Origin: Scatomorpha sp964535405
GTDB taxonomy: Bacteria; Bacillota; Clostridia; Oscillospirales; Oscillospiraceae
NCBI GenBank assembly: GCA_964535405.1
Contig: CAZHUG010000002.1
Span: 1 to 64,000 of the forward strand
DNA: 64,000 nucleotides
Reading direction: 5' to 3'
Made by a program: the position numbers and the translations under genes. Positions within the stretch are counted from its first letter, which is position 1; each line of letters starts with the position of its first letter. A model generated the notes under the pieces. That model was not told the origin of the DNA. It saw only the letters and a program-made list of their open reading frames with translations, and did not search any database. Below are positions 36,824 to 46,098 of this stretch, piece by piece.

Positions 36824-38287
36824 CTAGCACCAGAGGAATTTGCCCAGCGGCAGGAACACGAGCAGAGTGAACGCGAGTATTGCCAGCGCCACATAGATGC
36901 CGATTTTTGCGCCCACGCCCTTGTCGAGCTCGTCTGTGAACACCAGTGGCGCGGTGACGGTCGCGGCGGGGGTTATAAAGGCGCAGTTGCTGATAAGCCC
37001 CGCGACGCCCGCGATGAAAAACGGCTCATAGGGCGAGGTGCCCGCCTCATATGCCGCGACGACGACGGGGAACATGGCCGTCATAATGATCGTCAGCGCG
37101 ACCGCGTTTGACATGACGTTCGTGAGCGCCAGCACCATGATCATGATGAGACAGATCACAAGATATGTCGGCAGCCCCTCGAACACCGGCGCGAGTATGG
37201 TGGAAATCGTGCTGCTGATGCCGAAATCGGCAGAGCCGATGCCGGAGGAAAACGACAGAATCGTGATCAGAAACAGCAGCGGCGCCCATTGGATTTTCTT
37301 TATATCCTGCCCGAGATTGCACATGGGCCTGCCGTCCACACGCAGCACACAGCACAGCGCCACCACCGCCCAGGTGCAGGAGACGTAGCTCTGGCTCTTG
37401 AAATACGCCGACAGCCCCGGCAAGAAGGTGAACAGGGGCGCGATCCACGAAAACAGCACGAATACATATAGAATCATGATCGTTTTCGCCCTGCGATTCA
37501 GGGGATTTGCCTTCATATCCTCGCGAATCACCTGCGTGTCGTAGGAGGAGAACTTGCTCATGTCCGGACGGTAAATAAAGCAGACCACAAGCCAGCTTAT
37601 CGCGACGAAGGCGAGGCTGAAGGGCACGCTCATGGTGAAAAACCTGCCGTAATCCATCTCGTAACCCACGCCGGAGACTATGCCGATTATGACCGAGGCC
37701 AAAGACTTGCCGAAGGGCACCGTGAGCTGTCCAAGGCTCGCCGCCCAGAACGAGAGCATGAACATCGCGTTATAAAACGGCTCGCCTTTTTTAATGTCCA
37801 TGATACTGCTGCACACTTTTATGAGTGCGATGAAGATGATGAGGCAGGCGACGTTCGAGACAAAACAGCCGACGATAAAGGTGCCGAAGGCCAGCATGAG
37901 GAGAAAGACCTTGGGTCTGTTCTCCACGATTTTCCGCGTGACAAACCACTTGGCGATGTACTCGACCGCGCCGGTGTCCACGAGAATCCCCGTGAGCACG
38001 TAACAGCCGACGGCGTAGGCGAACACCCACTGCCCCCAGGCGGCGGCGTAGAGGCTCGTCGCGGGATAGACGCCCAGCAGCGCCAGCGCCGCGATGGCCA
38101 GCACGCTCGGCCAGTCGGTGCTGCAGGTCAGCCAGAGATAGATGGTCGGCACGAACACGGCAAGATAGGTGATCCCCCGCGGGCTCAAATCATAGCAAAC
38201 CGGAATGCAAAGCTTTATGAGCAGGCCGATCGCGATCGAGACCGCAAGGTGCACAGCCGGCATGTTTGTGACTTTTGTTTTAATCAT
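36824..38287 (-). CDS. SLC13/DASS-type anion permease (A)
   Basis: 487 aa with about 12 hydrophobic segments. The family pattern is visible: a conserved N-terminal LSPRGITYLAVFVPTIYLWLT, a VFLLMLAFGTFIVGCFVSNVACLIIF hairpin region with SNVA, and a second repeat with LTNVMSNAVALTIIMTAMFP and SNCAFITPAATVTAPLVF. SLC13 carriers move di- and tricarboxylates or other anions with sodium. It is the second of two adjacent permease genes, separated by 10 bp from permease B. The substrate is not determined. Confidence 0.88.
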   Translation of the reverse strand: MIKTKVTNMPAVHLAVSIAIGLLIKLCIPVCYDLSPRGITYLAVFVPTIYLWLTCSTDWPSVLAIAALALLGVYPATSLYAAAWGQWVFAYAVGCYVLTGILVDTGAVEYIAKWFVTRKIVENRPKVFLLMLAFGTFIVGCFVSNVACLIIFIALIKVCSSIMDIKKGEPFYNAMFMLSFWAASLGQLTVPFGKSLASVIIGIVSGVGYEMDYGRFFTMSVPFSLAFVAISWLVVCFIYRPDMSKFSSYDTQVIREDMKANPLNRRAKTIMILYVFVLFSWIAPLFTFLPGLSAYFKSQSYVSCTWAVVALCCVLRVDGRPMCNLGQDIKKIQWAPLLFLITILSFSSGIGSADFGISSTISTILAPVFEGLPTYLVICLIMIMVLALTNVMSNAVALTIIMTAMFPVVVAAYEAGTSPYEPFFIAGVAGLISNCAFITPAATVTAPLVFTDELDKGVGAKIGIYVALAILAFTLLVFLPLGKFLWC

Positions 38288-38297
38288 CTTCGCATCC

Positions 38298-39725
38298 TCA
38301 GGCCAGGCCGAGCAGTTTAAACACCGGTATAGTGCAAATCATCGCCACGAAAGTGATCGCAAGATAGTACCATGAGGTCTTGCAGAAATCCGATTGCGAG
38401 ACGTATTCGTCGCCCGCCGCGGCATGCGCCGCCATGATAAAACCGTTCTGATATGGGAACAGCCAGTAGTTTCCGATCATGTACAGCGGCCAGATCATGA
38501 CGATCAGCGCCATGCCGTTTTCCGCCAGCAGGGGTGAGAATATCGCCATGAGAATCGCGAGGCAGGCCAGCTGTGACGCGACCACAAAGCGGAGCAAAAT
38601 CTCGATTATCATGATGCAGGGCACGAAAATCCACACGCTTTTTACCAGCGGCGCGGCGATGGGGCCTATGATGGTCTTTATGACCTCCGCCCAGCCGAGG
38701 CTTGTGAGAAAGCCCGGGATTGAGAACAGCATGACCATGAAAAAGATGAGTCCCCACATGGTTTTCGAGGCAAAATCCTTGTTGTTCATCAGCCCGCCGA
38801 AGCAGAGCAGGACAACCGAGCTGAGCGCGATAACCGCGGAGTCCATGCCCGTCCACTGCGCGGCGATCCACATGCCGAGGGTGTAGATCAAAACCACGAG
38901 CGCATATTTTTCCTTGCCCGTCCAGGGGCCGAGCGCCTCGTACTGCGCCTTGAAATAGCCGTCGGGGAGCTCCTGCACCTCGCCTTTTTTCGGCTTGCAG
39001 ATAATGGTGGAAAATACCCAGGTGCCGATCACGAGAATTATGAGCCAGGGCCAGGTCATGGAGAGCCAGCCGAGCCAGGTGCGGATGCCGTCGGACGCGG
39101 CGTCGGAGGCATAACCCGCCAGCATGGGGCTGTTGCTCGTGCCGGACATGAAGCAGTAGCCGGTGATGTAGGTGGTCATGAATGTCGCGAACAGCACGCC
39201 GAGCGCGGGCTTGCTCCGCTTGGGAATGCCGGAAAGCTCCGTTACCGTGGTCGCGACCGGCGTCATGAGCTGCGCCTTCGCAACGGTGGAGGATATGAGC
39301 GGGCTCATGACCAAACCGCCAGCCATCAGGCCCGCGATCCTGCCGTTGTATGAGTTCGGCACGATGGTCATCATCTTGAGCGAAATGCGCCGCATCAGCC
39401 CGCTGTTATTCACGCCCGCCGAGATGACGAGCACGGCAAAGGCGATGCCGATGGAGGGCGAGGAGAGGTATTTAAACGCCTCCCCGTATGTGCAGACGCC
39501 GAACAGACAGCAGGCGATCATGGCAAACATTCCGCCCGCCAGCTCGTCCACCGCCTTTGTGCAGAGCATCAGGATCGTCGCGATGAAAATGCCCATGTAC
39601 ACCATGCCGACCCGCTCGATGCCCGACGGCGGCGGCAGAACCGCGATGATAATGCCGACGGCAAGGGCAATCAGGAGTCTAATAACCTTGTCCCTCTGCG
39701 TGAGGACCTTAGCTTGTTTTCCCAT
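38298..39725 (-). CDS. SLC13/DASS-type anion permease (B)
   Basis: 475 aa, about 12 TM helices. Typical segments: GIERVGMVYMGIFIATILMLCTKAVDELAGGMFAM at the N-terminal, ISAGVNNSGLMRRISLKMM, SPLISSTVAKAQLMTPVATTV (the hairpin region with SST), FLTSLGWAEVIKTIIGPIA and VVASQLACLAILMAIFSPLL. It is moderately diverged from permease A beside it. The pair lies directly after the enoate reductase gene in the same direction. Both probably import the acids handled by this operon. Confidence 0.87.
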   Translation of the reverse strand: MGKQAKVLTQRDKVIRLLIALAVGIIIAVLPPPSGIERVGMVYMGIFIATILMLCTKAVDELAGGMFAMIACCLFGVCTYGEAFKYLSSPSIGIAFAVLVISAGVNNSGLMRRISLKMMTIVPNSYNGRIAGLMAGGLVMSPLISSTVAKAQLMTPVATTVTELSGIPKRSKPALGVLFATFMTTYITGYCFMSGTSNSPMLAGYASDAASDGIRTWLGWLSMTWPWLIILVIGTWVFSTIICKPKKGEVQELPDGYFKAQYEALGPWTGKEKYALVVLIYTLGMWIAAQWTGMDSAVIALSSVVLLCFGGLMNNKDFASKTMWGLIFFMVMLFSIPGFLTSLGWAEVIKTIIGPIAAPLVKSVWIFVPCIMIIEILLRFVVASQLACLAILMAIFSPLLAENGMALIVMIWPLYMIGNYWLFPYQNGFIMAAHAAAGDEYVSQSDFCKTSWYYLAITFVAMICTIPVFKLLGLA

Positions 39726-39787
39726 ATCTTCTTCCTTTCTCCGCTTCTCTTTTTTTTACATCTTACTTCTCTTTTAACAAAAATGCT

Positions 39788-41743
39788 CTATATCTCCGGC
39801 TCAAAGGCGAAGCTTGCGAAATACGCGCTCCAGATCGCGTCGCCTATGCGCCCGCCCTGTTTCACATCCCCGATGGGAACAACATTCTTAAACTCCGCCT
39901 CAAATGCCTCGATCGCGGCACGATCCGGCCTGACGCCGAGGGAGAGGACGACGCTCTGCGCCGCAAGCCGCAGCTCGCAGTCGTCCGCCAGCCTGCGCAG
40001 GAGGACGGAATCCTCGCAAATTTCCGTGAGCATGTGCCCGGGCAGCAGCCTGACCCCGTGGGGCGTGAGCCTTCCCAGCTCGTCTTTTAGCACCGGCGCG
40101 AAGATGCCCGGGCCGATCTGCGCCTGCATCTCGACAATCGTGATGTCCGCCGCCGCGTCGTATTGATAGAGCTTTTCCGCGGCCTCCAGCCCCGTCTGCC
40201 CGCTGCCGATGATGACGATCTTGCCCGCGGGAAATGCCGTGCCGTCCACAACGTCCGCGGCAAGGCACACATTGCCGCCCCGCGCGCCGGGTATCGGCGG
40301 TATGATCGGCCTTGCGCCGGCGGCGAGGAAAACTGCCGCGGGATTATAGCGCCGCACAAGCTCCGGCGTTGCGCTGGTGTTGAAGATAATCTTCACGCCC
40401 GCGCGGAGCATCTCGTTTTCCAAACCCTCGAGCATCGCGGTAATTTTGTCCTTGTAGTCCGCGAGCTTCGTCGTTATGTACGCCCCGCCGCCGAGGTGAT
40501 CGTCCTTTTCGAACAGTGTGACCTTGAAGCCGCGCTTTGCCAGAATGAGCGCGGCCTGCATGCCCGCGGGCCCGCCGCCGACGACCACGATCGGGCGGTT
40601 TTTGCCGTCCATCGGCATTCTGTCGCGGTTGAAAACCGCTTCATAGCCCAGCTCGGGATTGACCGTGCAGCGCGTGAGCCGCCTGGTTGACATGTCCTCC
40701 TCCAGACAGCGCAGGCAGGAAATACAGCGGCGAATCTCGTCGCTCCGCCCCTCTTTCGCCTTGCGCGTCCACTCGGGATCCGCCAGCTGGGCGCGCGCAG
40801 TGGCGACGAAGTCGCAGCAGTCCTCCTCGAGCAATTGCTCCGCGAAATCCGGCTCCTTTACCGTGTTCACGGCGATGACGGGTATGCTCACCGCCTTTTT
40901 AACGGCCCTGGACACATCCCTGTGCCAGCCCTGACTCTTGCTCACGACATCCGTGCTGAAGGAGATGGAGACGTTCAGCGCGTCCGCCCCCGCGGCCTCA
41001 TAGAGCTTCGCAAATTGCAGCGCATCCTCCAGCGTGATATCACCCGGGAAATCGTCGTCATAGGTCTGACCGGAGATGCGGATGCTCACGGGAAAGTCCC
41101 TGCCGCAGGCTTTTTTGATGCCCTTTATGATGTTCACGGCGAAGCGCGCGCGGTTCTCGTAGGAGCCGCCGTACTCATCCTCGCGCAGGTTAAAATGCCC
41201 GCTCATGAACTGATGGATGAGGTACCTGTGCGCCCCGTGCAGCTCCACCCCGTCCACCCCCGCAAGCTGACAGCGCAGGGCGGCGGCGATAAAATCCTGT
41301 TCGAGGGCCTTAATCTGCTCTATCGTGAAGGCCCGCGGCGCGACCGCCGCATTTTTGCCCTTCACAGCCGAGCAGGAGTAGGTGACCCCGCCGTTCAGCT
41401 CGGCTCTGGCGGAGCCGCCGCTGTGCTGCAGCTGGGCGAAAAGCTTGCAGCCGTAGACATGCACGCGGGCGGCAAGCTCCATGAGTCCGGGGATGATTTC
41501 ATCGCGCGAGGCATCCATCTGCCTGCGCGCCAGCGTGCCGTGCTCGGCGTTCACCCTGCAGCATTCGCTGATTATAAGCCCCACGCCGCCCTTTGCCCGC
41601 GCCTCGTAAAAGGCCATCAGCCGCTCGCCCGGCTCACCGTTGAGTTCCGAGTAATTTGGCGTCATCGGCGGCATGACCACGCGGTTTCTTATGCGGCAGG
41701 CACCGATGCGCCCGGGTGTAAACAGTCTCTTGTATTCTTCCAT
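39788..41743 (-). CDS. Enoate reductase-like NADH:flavin oxidoreductase
   Basis: 651 aa, same layout as the enzyme at 32918: FMN barrel (1-~370) with RNRVVMPPMTPNYSE, GVDGVELHGAHRYLIHQFMS (in parts), VARAQLADPEW; Fe-S motif; FAD/NAD halves with VVVGGGPAGMQAALILAKRG and KIVIIGSGQTGLEAAEKL. The Fe-S Cys motif reads CISCLRC-x12-C, so the third Cys is one residue earlier than in the other two copies (CxxCxxxCx11C). It lies between permease B and the two dehydrogenases on the minus strand, suggesting one operon for oxidation/reduction of an imported acid. Confidence 0.9.
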   Translation of the reverse strand: MEEYKRLFTPGRIGACRIRNRVVMPPMTPNYSELNGEPGERLMAFYEARAKGGVGLIISECCRVNAEHGTLARRQMDASRDEIIPGLMELAARVHVYGCKLFAQLQHSGGSARAELNGGVTYSCSAVKGKNAAVAPRAFTIEQIKALEQDFIAAALRCQLAGVDGVELHGAHRYLIHQFMSGHFNLREDEYGGSYENRARFAVNIIKGIKKACGRDFPVSIRISGQTYDDDFPGDITLEDALQFAKLYEAAGADALNVSISFSTDVVSKSQGWHRDVSRAVKKAVSIPVIAVNTVKEPDFAEQLLEEDCCDFVATARAQLADPEWTRKAKEGRSDEIRRCISCLRCLEEDMSTRRLTRCTVNPELGYEAVFNRDRMPMDGKNRPIVVVGGGPAGMQAALILAKRGFKVTLFEKDDHLGGGAYITTKLADYKDKITAMLEGLENEMLRAGVKIIFNTSATPELVRRYNPAAVFLAAGARPIIPPIPGARGGNVCLAADVVDGTAFPAGKIVIIGSGQTGLEAAEKLYQYDAAADITIVEMQAQIGPGIFAPVLKDELGRLTPHGVRLLPGHMLTEICEDSVLLRRLADDCELRLAAQSVVLSLGVRPDRAAIEAFEAEFKNVVPIGDVKQGGRIGDAIWSAYFASFAFEPEI

Positions 41744-41784
41744 AGCTTCTCCTTAGCTTCTCCTTATATATAATGTAGAATGAC

Positions 41785-42546
41785 CTACAGCGCCTTGCAC
41801 AGGGAGCCGCCGTTGACGCCGATCACCTGCCCGCTTATGTAGCTTGCGCCCTCGGAGCACAAAAACGCGGCGCAGAGCCCGATCTCCCTCGGCGTGCCGA
41901 TCCTGCCCACGGGACAGCCGCGGCCGAGACGCTCAAGCGCCTCCTGCGGGTATTTTTCCAGTATGGGCGAATTTATGACCCCGCAGGCGATGGTGTTCAC
42001 GTTCACGCCCAGCGGCGTGAAATCGCGGCACATATAGGCTGTGAGCGTGACGAGCCCGGCCTTGCCCGCGCCGTAGTCAACCCCTGTGCCCCCGCCGCCC
42101 GTCTGTCCGGCTGCAGAGCCGATGTTCACAATCCTGCCGCCACTCTCCCGCAGGAGTGGGAAGAACTTTTGCGACATGTAAAACGGAGCTGTGAGCAGGC
42201 ATTTTATCGTGCTGTCCCAGCACTCGGGCGGCGTGTCCAGAACGTCCTTGCAGCCCGGCGTGCCGTGCCCCGCGTTGTTTATGAGAAAATCCAGCCTGCC
42301 GTATTTCTCCGACACGATGTGAAACAGCCTGTCTATATCCTCTGTTTTTTCCACGTCGGTCTGGATAAATATGCAGTCGACACCCTTTGCACGCAGAGAC
42401 TCGACAACCGCGTCCGCGTTATTTCTGCTGTTTCGAGCGGCGATGATGATTGCCGCGCCCATATCCGCCAGCACCCGCGCGATGCCCTCGCCGATGCCCT
42501 GATTGCCGCCGGTGACAAGGGCGATTTTACCTGAAAAGTCATACAT
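41785..42546 (-). CDS. Short-chain dehydrogenase/reductase (1)
   Basis: 253 aa from ATG 42546, with GGGGGTG 7 bases upstream; an upstream ATG at 42567 adds seven residues. Rossmann SDR: cofactor motif TGGNQGIGEG (residues about 12-21), NNAG in FLINNAGHG, catalytic Ser in VNIGSAAGQ, and YGAGK (YxxxK) further on. The acidic/basic residue after strand 2 is Arg (AARNSRN), so NADP(H) is plausible. It oxidises or reduces a hydroxyl/keto group. It lies 30 bp after the second SDR gene, so both are probably in one operon with the enoate reductase. Confidence 0.92.
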   Translation of the reverse strand: MYDFSGKIALVTGGNQGIGEGIARVLADMGAAIIIAARNSRNNADAVVESLRAKGVDCIFIQTDVEKTEDIDRLFHIVSEKYGRLDFLINNAGHGTPGCKDVLDTPPECWDSTIKCLLTAPFYMSQKFFPLLRESGGRIVNIGSAAGQTGGGGTGVDYGAGKAGLVTLTAYMCRDFTPLGVNVNTIACGVINSPILEKYPQEALERLGRGCPVGRIGTPREIGLCAAFLCSEGASYISGQVIGVNGGSLCKAL

Positions 42547-42576
42547 TGCTTGCACCCCCAATTTCACTAAATTTCA

Positions 42577-43335
42577 TTATCTGAACCACGCCCCGCCGTT
42601 TATATCGACGCACTGCCCCGTGATGAAGGCGCTGCTCTCACTGCAAAGAAAACGCACGAGCCCCGCAACCTCCCAGGATTCGCCGATCCGCCCGAGCGGG
42701 ATGGCGGCCCTTGCGCCCTCAAGCGCCGTCTTTGAAACGCCCGGCGCGCGGAGAATTTCGGTGTTGATCACCCCGGGCGCGACGCAGTTGACGTTTATCC
42801 CCGAGGGGCTCAGGTCGCGCGCGAAGGTGCGCGTCATGTTCACCACGCCGGCCTTTGCGCTGGCGTAGGCCGGACTTCCGAGCGCGCCGACCTTAAATGC
42901 CGCGGCGGAAGCGATATTCACGATCTTGCCGGACTTTCCGGCTCTCATGAGCCTGCCCGCGGCCTGCGAGCAATAGAAAACGCTGTACAGGTCGTTTTGA
43001 AGGATGTAGTTCCACAGCTCAATGGGCACCTTTGCGGCGTTTCGCTCGTTCCCGCTGCCCTCTCCGGCGTTGTTGACGAGATAGTCCACCCCGCCGTATT
43101 CTTCCGCCACAAGCTTGAACAGCGCCTCGACCTGCTTGTGGTCGGACACGTCAGTCTGCACATATTTCGCCTTGTAGCCCGCCTCGACTAGCTCCGTCTC
43201 CACCGGCAGACCGGTTTCCGGGACTCTCGAAACAAGGATTGTAGTCGCGCCCTGCTCGCAGAACATTCGGGCAATCGCCTTGCCGATGCCGCGGCTCGTG
43301 CCGGTGACGACGGCAATCTTACCTGCAAATTCCAT
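42577..43335 (-). CDS. Short-chain dehydrogenase/reductase (2)
   Basis: 252 aa, similar to SDR 1. Motifs: TGTSRGIGKA (about residues 10-19), NNAG in YLVNNAGEG, Ser in VNIASAAAF, YASAK catalytic pair, and the PG loop VAPGVINTEI. SDRs with this pattern often act as 3-oxoacyl or secondary-alcohol dehydrogenases. It is the first gene of the minus-strand operon leading to the enoate reductase and the SLC13 pair. The TetR regulator diverges from it. A substrate cannot be assigned. Confidence 0.92.
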   Translation of the reverse strand: MEFAGKIAVVTGTSRGIGKAIARMFCEQGATTILVSRVPETGLPVETELVEAGYKAKYVQTDVSDHKQVEALFKLVAEEYGGVDYLVNNAGEGSGNERNAAKVPIELWNYILQNDLYSVFYCSQAAGRLMRAGKSGKIVNIASAAAFKVGALGSPAYASAKAGVVNMTRTFARDLSPSGINVNCVAPGVINTEILRAPGVSKTALEGARAAIPLGRIGESWEVAGLVRFLCSESSAFITGQCVDINGGAWFR

Positions 43336-43630
43336 AAAATCTTCCTCTCTTCCAAAATTTCACGCGGCTGTGCGATGGTTTTTCCACAGCTCAACTTGAG
43401 TTTACAGGGATTGATACTTTTTGAACATTGTCGGACAGACAGATAATTGTCACATCATTAACAATGACATTATGATTCACAAAATTGACATTTCCGGCGC
43501 AAAGTTCAGCTTTTATGAATTTTTTGCCAGAAGATTAGGCTCATACTTTGTCTTTACTCGGGGCGGAAAGAATGTTATTATTATTTCAATCTCAACTTCT
43601 GCCGTCAAACAATTCATTAGGAGTGATATG

Positions 43631-44323
43631 ATGTCTACAATTTCAAAACTGTCGCCAACGCAGAGGATCCTTTGTTTTGCTCTCGATGATCTGGTCAAGG
43701 ACTGCTCTATTGACGATGTTCTGACCAAGGATATCTATGAAAGTGCGGGCTTGAGCGCGAACACCTTTTACTATCACTTCAAGGACAAATATGACTGCGC
43801 CTCCCTGCTCGTGAAGATCTATGAGTGCAGGCTGCACAAGCGCTATAGCGGCAGTGTGCAGAGTTTTTATGAGTATATCGCCAGCGGCGATTTTATTGTC
43901 AGCAACCTGACTGACAGCGAGCTGCCGTCTGAAGCGTATGAGGGGCTCAGCCGGCTTTTGCTCTGTCTGAACAAGGAGTTTGACAAGATTTCATACTCCG
44001 TTCCGTTCTGGCGGAAAAATGCGCATATATGGAAGAATATTCTCTCGTCCGAGGCTCAGAACAATCCGATGCTGGAGCATCAGGCGGCCTGGCTGTCGCT
44101 GTACAAGCTTGTGTTTTGCGACGCGAACTGGCTGAGCGGCATGGAGGTCAACTATCTTGCCGAGATGCTTTTGCAGAACCATCAGATTTTCTGGAAGACC
44201 TGCATATTGACTGACAACTTCAGCGCCGCGGACATTGAGGCCGCCGCCTTCATCTGCAACCGGATCTCCTTCGGGATATATGACATTGCCATCTCCGAGG
44301 GCAAGGCGAAAAAGGCCCAATAA
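43631..44323 (+). CDS. TetR/AcrR-like regulator
   Basis: 230 aa from ATG 43631 (an ATG at 43628 precedes it directly; TTAGGAGTG lies upstream of both). HTH region: TKDIYESAGLSANTFYYHFKDKYDCASLL (here in parts KDIYESAGLSANTFYYHF and KDKYDCASLLVKIYE). The longer frame to 43421 lacks homology. The C-terminal ligand domain is helical with no recognised type, so the inducer is unknown. It diverges from the SDR operon, which is the likely target. A palindromic terminator lies downstream. Confidence 0.87.
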   Translation: MSTISKLSPTQRILCFALDDLVKDCSIDDVLTKDIYESAGLSANTFYYHFKDKYDCASLLVKIYECRLHKRYSGSVQSFYEYIASGDFIVSNLTDSELPSEAYEGLSRLLLCLNKEFDKISYSVPFWRKNAHIWKNILSSEAQNNPMLEHQAAWLSLYKLVFCDANWLSGMEVNYLAEMLLQNHQIFWKTCILTDNFSAADIEAAAFICNRISFGIYDIAISEGKAKKAQ

Positions 44324-44355
44324 CGCTTCCCATCGCGAAAGGGGAAAAAGGCAGT

Positions 44356-44403
44356 AAAAACAAGCGGGAGGTACTGATATATCAGTACCTCCCGCTTGTT
44401 TTT
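44356..44403. terminator. Perfect 48-bp palindromic bidirectional terminator
   Basis: Two 24-base arms (44356-44379 and 44380-44403) are perfectly complementary with no loop bases, running from aaaaacaagcgggaggta through its complement tacctcccgcttgttttt. A-rich and T-rich ends on both strands make it active both ways. Confidence 0.9.
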
Positions 44404-44426
44404 GCTTTATCGGGGTGCTTTTGCCC

Positions 44427-45647
44427 CTAGCTCACGGTCACGATCTCGGACTGGGCAATCGCCTCGTCACTCAGCTCCTGCCCGATACCGGGAACCTCCG
44501 GCACGATGAGCCTGCCCGCCTCCGGCTGATAGTCAAACTTGCCTATGCGGCGAAATGCCTCCAGCGAGTTCCAGCTCAGATTTTCGTGGATGACAAAATT
44601 GGGGATGGCGGTCTCCGCGTGCAGCGTCGCCGCGCAGAGTATGGGGCCGGACATATTGTGTATCTGCACGCCGACGTCGTGAATGTTCGCAAAATCGCTG
44701 AGCTTTTTGAGCTCCGTGAAGCCGCCGATGATGCCCAGATCCGGCTGTGCGACGTCAATGGCCCGCTTCTCGATCAGACTCTGAAAGCCCCAGGCCGAGC
44801 CGATGCGCTCGCCCGTGGCGACAGGCGTTCTCACGTTTTTCTTAAACTCATAAGTAAAGCGGGGATTCAATGAGCTGCCCGGCTCCTCATAATACAGACA
44901 GCCGTATTGATCCAGCTCACGGCCGACCTGTATCGACGTGTTCACGTCCATGAGCCCGTGAAACTCGATGATAATGTCCACATCGTTGCCGACAGCCTGC
45001 CGGATAGCGCCCACCCTGTTGGACACCACCTGAAGCTGGCGGCCCTTGATGAGCTTTTTCCACTCCCAGTCGGAGGCCCGCTCCGGAGGCTGACCAACCT
45101 TGTTGGAGCTTGCGGGCTTTCCCTCGTCGTCTGTCCAAAAGGGGTCTACCTTGATGCAGTCATAGCCCTCGCGCACGGCGTTCATGGCCTGATGAGCATA
45201 TTCCTCGGGCGTGACGGGGATTTTTCGATCCGCGCCCCAGCCCAACTGGATCTGGCTGGCGTAGGTGCGGAGCTTGTCATTGGTCTTACCGCCCAGAAGC
45301 TTGTAAACCGGCAGACCGCAGACCTTTCCCTTGATATCCCAGCAGGCTATGTCGATGGCGCTGATAGCGGCAAAGACGATTGAGCCGCCCGCGTAGCTCC
45401 AGTATGCGTCGTGATAGAGCTTGCTCCAAATTTTCTCTGTGTCCATCGGGTCCATGCCGATTATCATGGGCGCAATTTCCTGTATGAATACCGGCGTCGC
45501 GTCGCGGCCCGATTTAATGGGAATCCCCGCCTCGCCCCAGCCGCTAATGCCCGCGTCGGTGTTAATTCTCACGCAGCTGGGATACCAGTTGCGCTGAGGG
45601 GTTTCCTTGAGCCTGACTTTAAATATCTCTACACTTGTTATTTTCAT
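44427..45647 (-). CDS. Mandelate racemase/muconate lactonizing (enolase superfamily) dehydratase-like enzyme
   Basis: 406 aa. N-terminal cap (1-~130) and TIM barrel (~140-380). Metal ligands: Glu in DIIIEFHG, Glu in YYEEPG, Glu in ATGERIG. General-base dyad His/Asp: Asp in VAQPDLGIIGG and His in VQIHNMSGP. The second-strand motif is CIKVDPF (K-V-D), with Asp replacing the second Lys of classic KxK members. The pattern fits the RspA/D-mannonate or galactonate dehydratase group. It would remove water from a sugar acid to form a 2-keto-3-deoxy acid. Neighbours include a VOC protein and two SLC13 carriers. The substrate is inferred. Confidence 0.85.
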   Translation of the reverse strand: MKITSVEIFKVRLKETPQRNWYPSCVRINTDAGISGWGEAGIPIKSGRDATPVFIQEIAPMIIGMDPMDTEKIWSKLYHDAYWSYAGGSIVFAAISAIDIACWDIKGKVCGLPVYKLLGGKTNDKLRTYASQIQLGWGADRKIPVTPEEYAHQAMNAVREGYDCIKVDPFWTDDEGKPASSNKVGQPPERASDWEWKKLIKGRQLQVVSNRVGAIRQAVGNDVDIIIEFHGLMDVNTSIQVGRELDQYGCLYYEEPGSSLNPRFTYEFKKNVRTPVATGERIGSAWGFQSLIEKRAIDVAQPDLGIIGGFTELKKLSDFANIHDVGVQIHNMSGPILCAATLHAETAIPNFVIHENLSWNSLEAFRRIGKFDYQPEAGRLIVPEVPGIGQELSDEAIAQSEIVTVS

Positions 45648-45681
45648 AAGTCTTTCCTTTCAGTTCGGTTTACCTCGGGGT

Positions 45682-46056
45682 CTAAACTTTGGCATCCTTG
45701 TGGAGCTGTACTATTTCAATTTCATAGCCCTCCGGGTCACTTGCGAAAAATCCGAGCTGATAGCCGGAGTCTATAATCGCCCCGTCAACACAGCCGAGGG
45801 CGGAAAGTCTGTCATAGACGGCCTGAATATCGTCTGTTTTAAACGCGATGTGACCGAAGTCCGCGCAATCCGGCTCATAGTCCGGAATGCTCAGCAGCTG
45901 CAGCATCACGTCGGATTCGTTTGTGGCGAGAAAGACAGAGAGCGCCCCGTTTTTGTGCTTTCTAATGGTCGCGATGTGCATGTTGAAGGCCTTGCTGTAG
46001 AACCCAATTTCCTCGGACAGCCTGCCCACCTTGATACAGGTATGATCGAATATCAT
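45682..46056 (-). CDS. VOC-superfamily (glyoxalase-like) protein
   Basis: 124 aa, one glyoxalase/bleomycin-resistance module. Metal-type residues: His in DHTCIKVGR at the start, a Gln/Glu in VMLQLLS, His in FGHIAFKTDD, and Glu in EGYEIEIVQL. Duplicated beta-alpha-beta-beta-beta units are visible. Such proteins act as epimerases, lyases or isomerases. It lies 34 bp upstream of the dehydratase gene and so may act on the same acid. The exact reaction is unknown. Confidence 0.85.
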   Translation of the reverse strand: MIFDHTCIKVGRLSEEIGFYSKAFNMHIATIRKHKNGALSVFLATNESDVMLQLLSIPDYEPDCADFGHIAFKTDDIQAVYDRLSALGCVDGAIIDSGYQLGFFASDPEGYEIEIVQLHKDAKV

Positions 46057-46098
46057 GTTTACTTTTCCTTCTTTTGCCTTAGTAAGAAAATATTTTTG

